The position numbers and the translations under genes are program-made. A stretch of 64,000 nt of DNA from Cymbidium sinense (taxonomy: Eukaryota > Streptophyta > Magnoliopsida > Asparagales > Orchidaceae), in contig CM038222.1 of assembly GCA_021442155.1 (NCBI GenBank), positions 21,462,923 to 21,526,922 on the forward strand. The letters run 5' to 3'. The notes under the pieces were generated by a model. It did no database searches, was not told where the DNA came from, and saw nothing but the letters and a program-made list of their open reading frames with translations. The first letter of the stretch is position 1. Every line of letters begins with the position of its first letter. Positions 11,330-24,760 of the stretch are shown piece by piece.

Positions 11330-12620
11330 TATGGATAATATTTCTTCATGTAGAGCCTGTTGATTAGAAGCATAAGGTGCTCTCCTTTATAATTTATAAG
11401 CTGATAGGATCCTTCTTGGTAAGCCTTTTCTATCATGAAAGGGCCTTCATAAGTAAGATCAAATTTGCCTTCCATATTTCAATGGGCAACAATTGGTATC
11501 CTTAGAACTAAAACAAGCTCTCCTACTTGAAATGCTCTAAAGTGGACCAACTTATTATGAGCTTGAATAATTTTAGCTTCATACAACTTGAGGTTCTGGC
11601 ATGCCCGAAGTCATCTCTCCTCCAAACCTTTGAGTCCTTCTAACTGAAACTTGGTGTTCTGCTCCATTGTGATTTTACTACCCACAACTATCCTTAATGA
11701 TGGGAGTTGAACTTTGAATGGTAGAACTACTTCAGACCCATACAGTAAGATGAAAGGGGTAGATTGAGTTTGAGTCCAGTATGTGGTATGGTAAGCCCAC
11801 AAAGCTTCAACTAACTTCTCATGCCACTACCGCTTGATATCATCGAGTGTCTTCTTTAATATATGGATGAGAGTTTTCTTGAAGGCTTCTACTAAGCCAT
11901 TTGCCCTTAGGTAATAGATGGTGGAATATCTAATCTATGCTATTTCTTTAGGGAAAGCTGTTGATTTTAGTGCTCTTGAATGTAGTACCAATATCAGATA
12001 TAATTTGTCAAGGCACTCCAAACCTATATACGATATGGTTCCTAAAAAACTAGAGCACATGCTGAGTTGTGAGCTCTCTGAGTGGGATTACCTCTGCCCC
12101 CTTATAAAGGTAGTTAGTGGAAGCTAGAATGAATCGATGATCCTTAGAAGAAGGAGGATCAATCGGACCCACTATGTTGGTACCCCAACACTCAAATGGC
12201 TAAATGTGCCAGGATGCAAGAATGTTGGGTTGTTAGTGTAAGACCACCATGTGACATTTGTGGATCTCTAGCTACGTCCATGCGATGCGTGATCATGAGG
12301 CGGTAGTATTCTAGTCTCTTGATCTTGGCTTTCATCTTCAGACCAGATTAGTGAGCTCCACATAAACATGAGTGTACCTTGGTCATGATCTTATAGGCTT
12401 TATATTTTTCTAAAAAATATAACCACATATGATCAAGGGACTGCTGGTATAAAGTGCCATCCACGAGAGCCTATGAGAGAGCTCTTTTCTTCACTTGATG
12501 GGCTAGTGACTTCTCTTGAGGTAGTTTGCTTGTATTTAGATAATCCATTAATCGTTGCCTCCAATCTGACTCATCATCCTTTTGGCAATGGAAACCTCCC
12601 CTTCAAAGAGAGTCTATCGA
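11330..12620 (-). pseudogene. Integrase of Tat element 1, degraded
   Basis: Minus strand. The N-terminal zinc-binding region near 12480-12310 includes a VHS...LCGAH stretch in which the codon after the second histidine is a stop. The catalytic core (about 12180-11830) starts with WGTNIVGPIDPPS. The first catalytic aspartate of the D,D(35)E triad is expected at the asparagine codon 12178-12176. Downstream, 11802-11611 reads YGSEVVLPF...PSLRI, the usual post-core segment, and 11490-11340 encodes a GPFMIEKAY-like C-terminal domain. Several stops and frameshifts divide the frame. Integrase inserts the cDNA into the genome; this copy cannot make a full protein. Confidence 0.8.
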
Positions 12621-12659
12621 TGAGTTCAACATCAATAAGGGATAGGACTTGTCTATTTT

Positions 12660-13110
12660 GGACCCTTATTGGTATGGACTCATCTTACAGACATGTCAGC
12701 TCTTTGGAAAGCTTGGATAATGCATCTACTACTGTGTTTTTCCCATGAGGAATCTTGTAGATGGTAACCTCTAGGATTTGGGCTAGAAACTCCATGGTAT
12801 ACTTATGGTAATGATGGAGCTTAAGCTTTAGAACTTTGTAGGACCTAGTAATTTGATTGATAACTAATTAAGAATCCCCAAAGATGTTGATGCTCTGGAT
12901 GCATAGTATAATGGCTAACTCTAGACTGACAATCATAGCCTCATATTCGGTTTCATTGTTCGTACATGGATTGGACCAATGATAAGAGAATCTCATCACA
13001 TCATGTGTAGAGTTAGAAGGACTAACCCCTACCATTCCCAGAAGAGTGGATCATGGTTCTTCTCCTTTTTGAAAGGGAGTCACACCATCAAAATACATCT
13101 CCCAATGGAG
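12660..13110 (-). pseudogene. Archaeal-type RNase H domain of element 1, degraded
   Basis: Minus strand, after the first RNase H. Readable pieces include NPCTNNETEYEA and LVINQITRSYKVLKLKLHHY, matching the extra RNase H that distinguishes Tat elements from other Ty3 lineages. In Tat polyproteins it sits between the RT-linked RNase H and integrase, as here. At least one internal stop is present (after the GDS motif), so it is a remnant. Confidence 0.75.
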
Positions 13111-13299
13111 AATACTAGTGTCCCCTAAGTTCATGATTTGTTCATCAAGGAGGCCATCACTAAGCGGGGAGTCAGCAGGAAGTGGGTATGCTACTAAGAA
13201 ATCCACTAGTACCTACCCTTTCACCACACTGAGGGGTACAAATATGATATCAAACTGTAATAAAATCATGGACCAAGTGCCTACTGTCTGGATAGCGTT

Positions 13300-13560
13300 G
13301 GCTGTGTCATGAGATATTACAGTGGATTGATCCTAGAGATCATATTGACCTTATGAGAAAGCATGTAATGGCATGGCTTTTGGGATGCAAAGGTTAAAGC
13401 TAGGTGGCTCTTTTCAATAGGTGGGTAGTTTTCCTCAGCAAGGATTAGATGATGACTGAGATAGTAGAGTGCATTCTCTTTCTCTTCATCATTGGTTTGA
13501 GCCAACAAAGTGCCTAGGGAATCATCTAATGCAACAATAATAATATCAATGGTTTGCCCG
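13300..13560 (-). pseudogene. First (RT-linked) RNase H domain of element 1, degraded
   Basis: Minus strand. The best part, 13508-13317, reads KENALYYLSHHLILAEENYP and then HYMLSHKVNMISRINPL, typical of the Ty3 RNase H that follows RT. It is separated from RT by roughly 60 bases of broken frame and ends at a stop after the conserved INPL. Confidence 0.75.
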
Positions 13561-13579
13561 GATGGGGCTGCTAGAACAT

Positions 13580-14400
13580 CGTAGTGTTTGATGTCTTCAA
13601 AAGTATGTTGGCACTTATCATCCTACTTGAACTTAGCATCCTTTTTGACAAGTGCTGAAAATATCTGGCATCTTCTTGAGAGGTTGGAAATGAAACGTCT
13701 TAGATATGCCAACCACCCTTGAAATGATATGAGTTGGGTTAAACTTTTAGGGGGTGGCATTTCTAAGATAGCCTTGATCTTCTCCAAATCAATTTCTATC
13801 CCACGGCATTGGACAAAAAATCCAATGAATATCCCTGAAGCTACTCTGAATGCACACTTTAGAAGATTCATTTTAAGGTTAAATTATCTTAACCATTCAA
13901 AAACTATTCTCAAGTCAAATAGATGGTATTTCTTTTCTTTACTTTTGACTACAAGATCATCAACATAACATTCAACTTGATGATGAATGAGTTTGTTGAA
14001 GATCCGAGTCATGGCCTGCTAGTATTTAGCACCGACATTTTAAAGGCCGAAATGCATGACCTTTTAATAATAAATTCTGATCGGGGTTCAAAAAGTAGTA
14101 TTTTTTCCATCCTCGGGGCCAACTTAAATTCATTGTAGCCAAATGATCCATCCATGAAAGAGAATACTACATGAGATGAGACAATGCCCACCATTAACTC
14201 TAATATATGAAGTGAAAATTCATCCTTAGGATATGCCTTATTTAAATCCCTAAAATTGATGCATATGCGAATTTGGCCATTCTTTTTCTTAATTGGAACG
14301 ACACTAGCCAACCAGGTGGGATATTTTTCTTCCTTAATAAATCCAGCATCGATTAAGTTTCTTGATTTCAAAAATGGCATGTTGTTTAATGTCTAATCGC
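13580..14400 (-). pseudogene. Reverse transcriptase of Tat element 1, degraded
   Basis: Minus strand. 14380-14009 contains GFIKEEKYPTWLASVVPIKK, NFRDLNKAYPKDEFSL and FSFMDGSFGYNEF (the fingers and first catalytic region). The YVDD active site is intact at 13967-13956. 13871-13623 contains LKCAFRVASG, EMPPPKSLTQL and RRFISNLSRRC, the thumb/connection region. RT copies the element RNA into cDNA. Frame breaks between these parts mean no full protein. Confidence 0.85.
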
Positions 14401-15230
14401 ATGCATCTAGGAGCTTGCTCGATAGGGTTAGCATTAGGATTTATTGCTAGTTTGTAGATTGCTACGTCAGGAGATAAACTGGGTATTTCTTCATAACTCT
14501 AAGCAATGTAATCCTTAACTCATTCAATAGCCTAACTATGTCATGGTTTGTTCTTCATTCAATAAGAACTAATATATGTCAGGTGTGGATCTTCTTTTAT
14601 TCTTAAGTTGATTTCTTTGAGTTCGTAGATGGTTGATCTGATTTCTTCTTCAAACTCTTGCGGTGCATGTTTGACTTCAAGCTCATTTGGGCATACCTAC
14701 AGCTTGTGGAAAGTTCTACCTTCTCATTGGGCATACCTACAGCTTCTCCTATGGGATCCTCAAAGCTAGTTGACTCCAAGTCAATCTCAAGAGGTGAACT
14801 TGATTAATTAGAGAAGGATAGTCTGACTCTGAATAAGAAAGGAAAGGATCAGAACTACTAGAGCTATTATTTTTATTTAGACTCGGAGAGCTTTAAATAG
14901 GAATAAAATCAAGAGCATTAGAAGTAGACAATATAAAAGTATAATCAACTTTCTTCATTAATTTCTTTTTGGGTGAAGCTACATGATAGAAATTAAGTAA
15001 AGTAAGTGGAGTAAGGGATTTAGTGCCCTTATCCACAAATACGATGCTCCTTCTGGTAGAAGAGGAGCTAGTATAAGAGATGGCAGCTGGAACAATAGAG
15101 GGAGTACTAGATTCGGATGGTGGCTGTGCTACTGGACTATCCCGACCAAGTATGGTGAGCTGCTGATGCTGCTGGGCTGTCACCCTCCCCCAGTTGTCCT
15201 TTGCAATTAGCAAACCTTCCTTGGTGTTGG
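14401..15230 (-). pseudogene. gag-RT linker of element 1, protease not seen
   Basis: Minus strand. 15213-14893 is open and serine/threonine-rich (SSTPSIVPAA, SYTSSSSTRRS) with a basic patch PKKKLMKK. 14690-14560 reads like the short conserved stretch before RT (FEEEIRSTIYELKEINLR then YIS). The protease motif found in element 3 (LLGRPWIH) is absent, so the protease appears deleted or unrecognisable. The two flanking parts support assignment to the polyprotein; the serine-rich piece itself is of unknown role. Confidence 0.55.
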
Positions 15231-15239
15231 AGGTTTAAG

Positions 15240-16300
15240 TTATTTTAGCCACCTACAAGGAAAGCTTCTTGATCTTAGGAATGATCTTCTTAGAGGTTCG
15301 AGATAGGGAGATATCCTAACCTTCTTTGGTTTTAAAAGGACCGCAAGTATCCCCATTGATTACTCTAACAGAACAGGATGGTTGTTCTAATAAGTATTCC
15401 TTAAGGATAATTATGGCTCCCAACTTGTAGCTGCGCTTAAGCTAGTCCTTAAAAGTGATACAATCTTCTAAGACATGGCCTAACATGTGGTGGTAGGGGC
15501 AATAGCTAGGATCATCACTCATCCCCACTTCCTCCGGCCTCTTAGGCTCTAGTAATTGAAAGTCAGGATTCTTTAAGAGATTTTTAAAGATTTTCCTAAC
15601 TACCTCCATTTTGAATGAATATGGCTTATTCAATCTATTGGCAAGAGTAGGTGGAAAGTAGTTACCTTGCAATGGATATGAATACCCATGCTGGGTAGGC
15701 TACTGAGATGATGGAAATGGTCATTGTGGTGGGTACGGTGGCCGGTATGATGGCCAAGGTGGTGGTAAAGGAGGTGACAAAGGAGGCTGCTGAGCTCATA
15801 GTCGATCATACTTCACTCTGGCTAGCTACTTCCCTCTGTCCACTGACATAACTATCCCTAGCTTCTTCTAAAACACCTTCTACAGCTTGGGCCTAAATGA
15901 TTGGTCGGGAAAGGGCAACTATTTAGCTTCCTCTTTTAGGCTAGCCACCTTGTTGATTAATTTGTCAAATATTTTGATGGTAAAGACCTTAAGCATGAAG
16001 GCGATCGGGCCATGGATATTCTTGAGAAAAATCTCAATGGCATCGTCAACAAATTGGACATTTCATAATCGTTACCCACGAGTACTCCAAAAGGGACTCG
16101 TTGAGTTTCTATTTCTCTACAATGAGATCACTTATAGTCACCCTTTACTGAGCTCCAGCAAACCTCTTAATGAAGGGGTGTTCCAACATAGCAAAATTCT
16201 TCACAACTAGCATTTATTCACCCAAATGCAACACCGATAGACGCTAATGGGGGGAAGAGGAGTGTGTTGCTGCCACCGGTGTTGCAACAGCCGACTCTAA
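15240..16300 (-). pseudogene. Gag of Tat element 1, degraded and 5'-truncated
   Basis: Minus strand. A C-terminal open stretch, 15672-15442, ends with a zinc-knuckle-like motif CPYHHMLGHVLEDC (codons about 15501-15460) of form C-X2-H-X4-H-X4-C, the Tat nucleocapsid variant. Upstream, 15800-15690 is proline-rich (LSPPLPPPWPSYRPPYPP). 16210-15830 carries FIKRFAGAQ and LNESLLEY-like pieces of the capsid part with several stops. Gag forms the virus-like particle. The N-terminus is lost at the junction with the telomere-word array near 16360. Confidence 0.7.
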
Positions 16301-16360
16301 AGTATCAATGTATATTATCGGGTTCCCGCTACCATCAACGATCTTGAAGGATGGTGGCAA

Positions 16361-19300
16361 AACCCTAAATAAAATAAAAACTAATTAAAAACCTAAACCT
16401 AAAAATAAACCTAAAAATAAAATCTAAAAATAAATAAAAAATAAAACCTAAACCCTAAACCAAAAAAAAAAAGCCTAAACCAAAAATAAACAAAATAAAA
16501 TAAACTTAAACTTAAACTAAAATAAATAAAACCTAAACCTAAACCTATAATAAACTAAACCTAAACCCTAAACTAAATAAAATAAAATAAACTAAAAATA
16601 AACGTAAACCTAAATTAAAAAAAAAAACCTAAAAATAAACCTAAAATAAAAACATAAAACCTAAACCTAAAAATATAATATAAAAACCTAAACCTAAACC
16701 TAAAAATAAAAAATAAAACCTAAACCTAAAAATAAAAAATAAAAGCTAAACCTAAAAAAATAAAATGAAAATAAATGTAAACTAAAAAATAAAAATAAAG
16801 CTAAACCTAATCCAAAAAAATAAACTAAAATAAAAAAACCTAAACTAAAATAAATAAACCTAACATAAATAAACTTAACTAAATAAAAATAAAAATAAAA
16901 TAAACTAAAATAAATAAAAAATAAACTAAATAAACCTAAACCTACTGGTTGACTTGATTTTTTTTTAAATTAACCTTAAACCCTAAACCCTAAAACTTAA
17001 ACCCTAAATCCTAAACTATAAACCCTAAACCCTAAACCATAAACTAACTAAACCTAAACCTAAACCTACATCCCTAAACTACAAACCTAAATAAAACCTA
17101 AAAAAACCTAAACCTAAACTAACCTAAACACTAAACCCTAAACCCTAAACTAAACCTAACCTAACTAAACCTAAAATAAACCTAAAACCTAAACCCTAAC
17201 CTAAACTTAAACTCAAACTAAACCCTAACTAAACCCTAAACCCTAAACACTAAAACCTACAACCCTAAACCCTAAACTCTAAACACCAAACCCTCAACCC
17301 TAAACTCTAAACTCTAAACCCCAAACAATAAACCCTAAACCCTAAAACCAAAACCTAAACTAAAAAAAACCTAAAAAAATTAAAAAAAAAGAGAAAAACT
17401 TAAACCTAAATAAAACAAGAAAAAATAAAATAAAAACCTAAACTAAAACCTAAACCTAAACTTAAACATAAACCTAAACTTAAAAATAAAATAAAAATAA
17501 AAATAAAAATGAAACTAAGTTAAAATAAATAAAAACTTAAAACTAAACTAAATAAATAAAATAAACCTAAAATTAAAAAAAAAACATTAATAAAATAAAA
17601 CCTAAACATAAAATAAAAATAAAATAAACCCAAAATAAAGTAAAATAAATACTAAATAAAAACCTAAACCTAATAAAAAAACTAAAAATAAATAAAAAAT
17701 AAAACCAATCCCTAAACTAAAAAAAACCTAAAGTAAAATAAAATAAAATAAACCTAAACCTAAACTAAAATAAACTAAACTAAAATAATTAAAATCTAAA
17801 CTTAAACCTAAAATAAACTAAACCTGAACCCTAAACTAAATAGAATAAAATAAACTAAAAAAATAAACCGAAACTAAAAATTAAAACCTAGAAATAAACC
17901 TAAAAATAGATAAAAAAATAAAACCTAAACCCTAAACTAAAATAAAACCTAAACTTAAAATAAAAATAAAATAAACCTAAACCTAAACCGTAAACTAAAT
18001 AAAGAAATTAAACTAAAAATAATCCTAAACCTAAACTAAAAAATAATACCTAAAAATAAAGTTAAAATAAAACCAAAAATGAACATAAAACAATAAAATA
18101 AAACTAACCTAAACCTAAAATAAAATAAAACCTAAACCTAAAAAATAAAATAAAAAAAAAATAAACCTAAACCTAAACCTAAGCTTAAAAAGTAAACTAA
18201 AATATATAATTCTAAAATAAAAAAAACTAAAAGAAATAAAAATAAAGATAAACCTAAATAAAAAAATAATAATAAAAAATAGATATAAAATAGACTAGAT
18301 AAACTAAATAAGCCTAAACCTATGAGTTTACTTAATTTAAAAATAAAAAAAAATTAAAATAAATAAAAATAAATAATATAAACCCTAAACCCTAAACCCT
18401 AAACCCTAAATCTCAACCCTAAATCCTAAATGCTAAACCCCAAAACCCCAAACTCTAAACTCTAAACCATAAACCCCAAACCCTAAAACCTGAACCCTAA
18501 ACCCTAAACCCTAAAATCTACAACCTTAAACACTAAACCATAAACCCCAAACCCTAAACCCAAAACCCTAAAACCTAAAAACCTAAAAACCTAAACTGAA
18601 ACTATAAAAAATAAAAAATAAAAAAATAGAAAAACCTAAACCAAAATATAATAAAAAATAAAATAAAATAAAAACATAAACTACAACCTAAACCTAAACC
18701 TAAAAAAGAAAATAAAATAAAAAATAAAAACTTAACTAAAATAAAGTAAATAAAAATCTAAACTAAACTAAAAAATAAATGACCAAAATAAAATAAAAAC
18801 TAAACTTAAAAAAAAAAGCCTAAAATAAATTAAAATATAAACTAAATGAAAACCAAAACCTAAAAATACATAAAAAAATAAAACATAAATCTTAAAAAAT
18901 ACTTAAATAAAAAACCTAAACTCAAATAAATAAACCTAAAATAAATAAACTAAACTAAATCAAAATAAAAATAAACCTAAATCAAAATATAAAAGAAAAT
19001 AAAATAAATAAAAATAAACTAAATAAACCTAAACCTAAACTAAAAAAAATTAAATAATAATAATAATAATAAATAATAATAATAATAATAAATATAAAAA
19101 AAAATAACCCTAAACCAAAATAAACCCTAAACCCTAAACTCTAAACTCAGCCCTAACCTAAACCCTAAACCCTAAACCCTAAAACCCACAACCCAAAACC
19201 CAAAATAATAAACCTTAAACCCTAAACCCTAAAACATACAACCCTAAACCCAAAACCCAAAATCCAAACCCCTAAACCCTAAACCCTAAACCTTAAACCC

Positions 19301-22300
19301 CAAACCCTAAAACTTAAACCCTAAAAACCTAAAAACCTAAACCTAAACTAAATAAAACCTAAAAATAAAGTAAATAAAAAACCTAAACCTAAATAAAAAT
19401 AAAAATAATCCTAAATCAAAATGAATAATAAAATAAACTAAAATAAATAAAAAAATAAACTAAATAAACCTAAACTGCAAGTTTACTTAATTTTAAAAAA
19501 TATAAAATATATAAAAAGCCTAACCCTTAACCCTAAACTCTAAACCTAAACCTACAATCTTAAACCCAAAAATCTAAACCCTAAACCCTAAACCCTAAAA
19601 CCTACAACATTAAACCCTAAACCCTAAACCCCAAACCCAAAACCCTAAACCCTAAACCCTAAACCCTAAACCCTAAACCCTAAATACCTAAAAACTTAAC
19701 CCTAAACTAAATAAAAATTTAAAAGAATTATAAATAAAATAAAATAAAAACCTAAACCTAAACCTAAAAATAAAATAAAATAAAAAAATAAAAACTAAAC
19801 CAAAATAAAATAAATAAAAACCTAAACTAAACTAAAAAAAATAAAATAAACCTAAAAATAAAAAACCTAAATAAAATAAAAACTAAACATAAAATAAAAA
19901 TAAATAAAAACCTAAAAGAAAATAAAATAAAAACTAAATAAAAACCTAAACATAAAAAATAGACCCAAAAAAATAAAACCTAAACGCTTAACTAAAAAAG
20001 AAAATTAAACCTAAAACCCTAAACTAAAAAATAAACTAAAAAATAAAACCCTAAACTAAAAATAAAATAAACATAAACCTAAACTAAAATAAACTAAACT
20101 AAAATAAATAAAATAAAATAAACTAAAAATAAAGCTAATCCTAAACTAAAAATAAAACCTAAAAATAAACCTAAAATAGAAAGCTAAAAACTAAAAAAAA
20201 AAAGAAAAAGAAAATAGAAACCTAAACCTAAACCTAAACCTAAAAATAAATAAATAAAACCTAAACATAAAAAATAAAATAAAAATAAAACTAAACTAAA
20301 ACATAAACCTAAACCTAAAAAATAAACTAAAATTGGAAACCTAAAATAAAATAAATAAACTAAACTAAATAAAATAAAAAAATAAAAATTAAATAAACTA
20401 AAATAATAAAATTAAAATAAACCTCAACATAATGAAGTTTTCTTTGCTTAAATAAAATAAAAAATTTAAAATAAAAATAAAAAAACCTTAATCCTAAACC
20501 CTAAGTCCTAAAATTAACCCTAAACCCTAATCACGAAACTTTAAAACCCTAAGCCCTAAATCATAAACCCTAAAACCTACAACCCTAAACGCTAAACCCT
20601 AAACCCTAAACCACAAACCCTAAACCCTAAACCCTAAACCATGAAAACCAAAAAACATAAACCTAAACTAAATAACACCCACAAATAAACTAAACAAATA
20701 AAATTAGACCTAAATAAAATAATAAATTAAAAAATAAAATAAAAACCAAAACTAAAACCTAAACTTAAACCTAATCCTAAATGTAAAAAAAAAAAAAAAA
20801 AAAAAATTAAGAACTAAACTAAAATTAAATAAATAAAAACCTAAAATAAAGTAAAAAAATAAAATAAACCTAAAATTAAAAAATCTAAATAAAATAAAAA
20901 CTAAATTTTTAAAAAATAAACCGAAAATAAAATAAAATAAAAACTAAATAAAAACCTAAACTTATAAAACTAAACCTAAAAGTAAAACCTAAAAATAAAT
21001 AAAAAATAAAACCTAAATCCTAAACTAAAAAAAGACCTAAACTTAAAATAAATAAATAAAATAAACCTAAATCTAAACTAAAATAAATTAAACTAAAATA
21101 AATAGAACCTAAACTTAAACCTATAATAAACTAAACCTAAACCCTAAACTAAATAAAATAAATAAATAAAAAATTAGCCTAAACCTAAACTAAAATATAA
21201 AACCTAAAAATAAACCTAAAATAAAAACCTAAACCTAAGAAAATAAAATAAAAACCTCAACCTAAACCAAAATATAAAAAATAAAACCTAAACCTAAAAA
21301 ATAAAATAAAAGTAAAACTAAACTAAAAAATAAACATAAACTTAAACCTAAACCTAAAAAATAAATTAAAATAAAAACTTTAAAAAATAAATAAACCTAA
21401 AATAAATAAAAATAAAAAATAAAATAAACCAAAATAAAAAAAATAAACTCAATAAATGTAAACCTACCAGTTTACTTAATTCTAAAATAATAATATAAAA
21501 TAAAAAATACCCTAGCACTAAAACCTAAACCCTAAAACTAACCCTAAACCTTAAACTTGAAACCCTAAACCTTAAAAACCTAAACCCAAAACTTGAAACC
21601 CTAAACCCTAAAACACTAAACCCTAAACCATAAATCGTAAAACCTATATCTTACAACACTAAACCCTAAATCCTAAACCCTGAACCCTAAACCCTAAATT
21701 GTAAACCCTAAAACCTAAACCCTATAAACCTAAAAACCTAAACCTAAATGAAATAAAAAAAAAAAATAAAATAAGCCAAAACTAAAATAAAATAAAAAAA
21801 AAAAAATAATAAAAAAATAAACTAAAACCTAAACCTAAACCTAAACCTAAATCTATACATAAATAAAAAAATTAAAAAAACTTAAACTAAACTAAAAAAT
21901 AAAAAAAACTAAAATAAAATAAAAACTAAACATAAATAAATAAAAAAGAAGCACAAAAAGTAAAATAAAAATGGAATAAAAAATAAAAACCTAAAAAATA
22001 AACCTAAAAAGAAAACCTAAAAATAAATAAGAAATAAACATAAACCTAAAAAATAAATTAAAATTAAAAAAAAAAACCATAACCATAAACCCTAAACCTT
22101 AAAATTAACCCTAAACCCCAAACTTTAAACCCTAACCCTACAACCCTAAATCCTAAACCCTAAACCCTAAAACCCTAAACCATAAACCCTAAAACCTAAA
22201 CCATGAAAACATATAAACCTAAACCTTAATTAAAAAAAACCTAAAAATAAAATAAATAAAAGACTAAACCAAAATATAAATAAAAATACACCTAAATCAA

Positions 22301-24760
22301 AATAAATAATAAAATAAACTAAAATAAATAAAAATAAACAAGATAAACCTAGACCAACCAGTTTACTTATTTTAAATAAAAAAAATCTAACCCTAAACCC
22401 TAAACTCTAAACCCTAAACCTACAACCCTAAACACTAAACCTTAAACCTTAATGCCTACAACCCTAAACCCTAAAATCTAAACCCCAAACCCTAAACCCT
22501 AAACCCCAAACCCTAAACCCCAAACCCTAAAAACCTAAAAACCTAAACCTAAACTAAATAAAACCTAAAAATAAAATAAATAAACATAAACCTAAATAAA
22601 ATAAATAAATAAAATAAAATAAAAACCTAAACTCAAACTTAAACCTAAACCTAAACTTAAACCAAGAAATAAATAAAAAAAATAAAAACTAAGCTAAAAT
22701 AAAATAAATAGAAACCTAAACTAAACATAAAAATAAAATAAATATAAAAATAAAAAACCTATTTAAAAAAAAAACTAAACATAAAATAAAATTAAAATAA
22801 ACATAAAATAAAATAAAAGAAAAACTAAATAAAAACCTAAACCTAAAAAATAAACCTAAAAATAAAACCTAAAAGTAAAATAAAAAATAAAAACCTTAAA
22901 CTAAAAATAACCTAAACCTAAAACCCTAAACTAAAAAATAAACCTAAAAATAAAACCCTAAACTAAAAATAAAATAAACCTAAACCTAACTAAAATATAC
23001 TAAACTAAAATAAATAAAACCTAAACCTAAACCTAAAATAAACTAAACCCAAACCTAAACCTAAACCCAAAATAAAAGAAAATAAAATAAAAATAAACAT
23101 AAACCTAAACTAAAAAATAAAATTAAAAATAAACCTAAAATAAAAACCTAAATCCTAAACCTGAAAAATGTAAAATAAAAACTTAAACCTAAACCTAAAA
23201 ATAAAAAATAAAACCTAAACTTGAAAAATAAAATAAAAATAAAACTAAACTAAAAAATAAACCTAAACCTAAACCTAAACTTTAAAAAATAAACTAAAAT
23301 AAAAAACCTAAACCAAAATAAATTAACCTAAAATAAAAAACTAAACTAAATAAACATATAAAAACATAATTAAAAATAAAAAATAAAATAAACTAAAATA
23401 AATAAAATATATACTAAATAAATTAAATAAACCTAAACCCACGAGTTTACTTAAATTAAAATATAATAATATTAAAAATAATAATAAAATAATACCCTAA
23501 ACTTTAAACCATAAACCCTTAACCTACAACCCTAAACCCTAAACTTGAAACCTTAAAATCCTAAAGCATAAACCTTAAACCCTAAAGCCTAAACCCCAAA
23601 ACCCTAAACCCTAAACCCTAAAACCCTAAACCATAAACTCTAAAATCTAAAACCAACAACCCTACACACTAAACCCTAAATCCTAAACCCAAAACCCTAA
23701 ACCCTAATCCCTAAAAACCAAAAAACCTAAACCAAAACAAAACAAAACATAAAAATAAAATAAATAAATAAAACTAAACCTAAATAAAATAAACTAAATT
23801 AAAAACCTAAACTAAAACCTAAACCTAAACCTAAACCTAAACATAAAAATAAAATAAAATAAGAAATAAAAACTAAACAAAAATTAAATAAATTAAAACC
23901 TAAACTAAACTAAAAAATAAAATAAACCTAAAATAAAACCTAATAAAATAAAACTAAATGTAAAATAAAAATAAAATAAACATAAAATAAATTAAAATAT
24001 AAACCTAAAGCTAAAAAAAATAAACTTAAAAATAAATAATAAATAAAACCTAAACCTAAACCTAAACTAAAATAAACTAAACTAAAATAAAAAAACCTAA
24101 ACCTAAACCTAAAATAAACTACAAATAAACCTAAACCTAAAATAAAATATAAAACCTAAAAGTAAACCTAAAATAAAAACCAAAAACCTAAACTTAAAAA
24201 AATTAAATAAAAATCTAAACCTAAACCTAAAAATTAAAAATAAACCCTAAAAGTAAAAAATATAACCTAAACCTAAAAAAATTAAAGAAAAATAAAACTA
24301 AACTAAAAAATAAGCATTAACCTAAACCTAAACCTAAAATATAAACTAAAATAAAACCTAAAATAGATAAACTAAAATAAACTAAACTAAATAAAATAAA
24401 AAATAAACCTAAATAAAAAAAACTATAATAAAACAAAATAAACTCAATAAACATAAACCTAATAGTTTACTTAATTTAATAAAAAAAACCTAACACTAAA
24501 CCCTAAACCCTAAACTCTAAACCCTAAACCTACAACCCTAAACCCTAAACCATAAGCCCTAAAACCCTAAACACTAAACCCTAAACCCTAAAAACCTAAA
24601 TGCTAAACACTAAACCATAAACCCTAAAACCTAAAACACTAAACCCTAAATCCTAAACCTCAAGCCCTAAACCCTAAACCCTAAACCATATAAACCTAAA
24701 AATTAAAACCTAAACTAAATAAAAATTAAAAATAAAATAAATAAATAAACCCAAACTAAA
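16361..24760 (+). repeat. Telomere-word satellite array, left part
   Basis: 8.4 kb made almost wholly of CCCTAAA, CCTAAA, CTAAA and ATAAA words, always with the C-rich strand on plus. It is not random: each unit has a block rich in full CCCTAAA words, then a long AAACCTAAACC/AAAATAAAATAAA block in a repeated order, then a spacer. The spacer, consensus AGTTTACTTAATTT, is recognisable near 16945 (degenerate), 18325, 19480, 20436 (degenerate), 21469, 22360, 23444 and 24464, giving unit lengths of about 0.9-1.4 kb. The plant telomere word is TTTAGGG/CCCTAAA, so this is interstitial telomere-derived satellite rather than an active end: it is degenerate and flanked on both sides by other DNA. Confidence 0.9.

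Larger units (their letters stand above)
8640..16360 (-). mobile_element. Ty3 Tat-lineage LTR retrotransposon, element 1, degraded
   Basis: Read on the minus strand it runs gag (16300-15240), a serine-rich linker, RT (14400-13580), a first RNase H (13560-13300), an archaeal-type RNase H (13110-12660), integrase (12620-11330) and a long non-coding 3' tail (11320-8640). The RT-RNase H-archaeal RNase H order and the PKDEFSL motif are hallmarks of the Tat lineage. No protease signature of the type seen in element 3 is visible. The gag end is interrupted at 16360 by the telomere-word array, so the 5' LTR and the start of gag are missing. The tail ends against block D of the non-coding module. Many stops and frameshifts make it non-autonomous. 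Confidence 0.85.

Noticed and set aside
13729..14138. Plus-strand genes within RT of element 1
   Set aside because: Antisense shadows of the minus-strand RT coding sequence.
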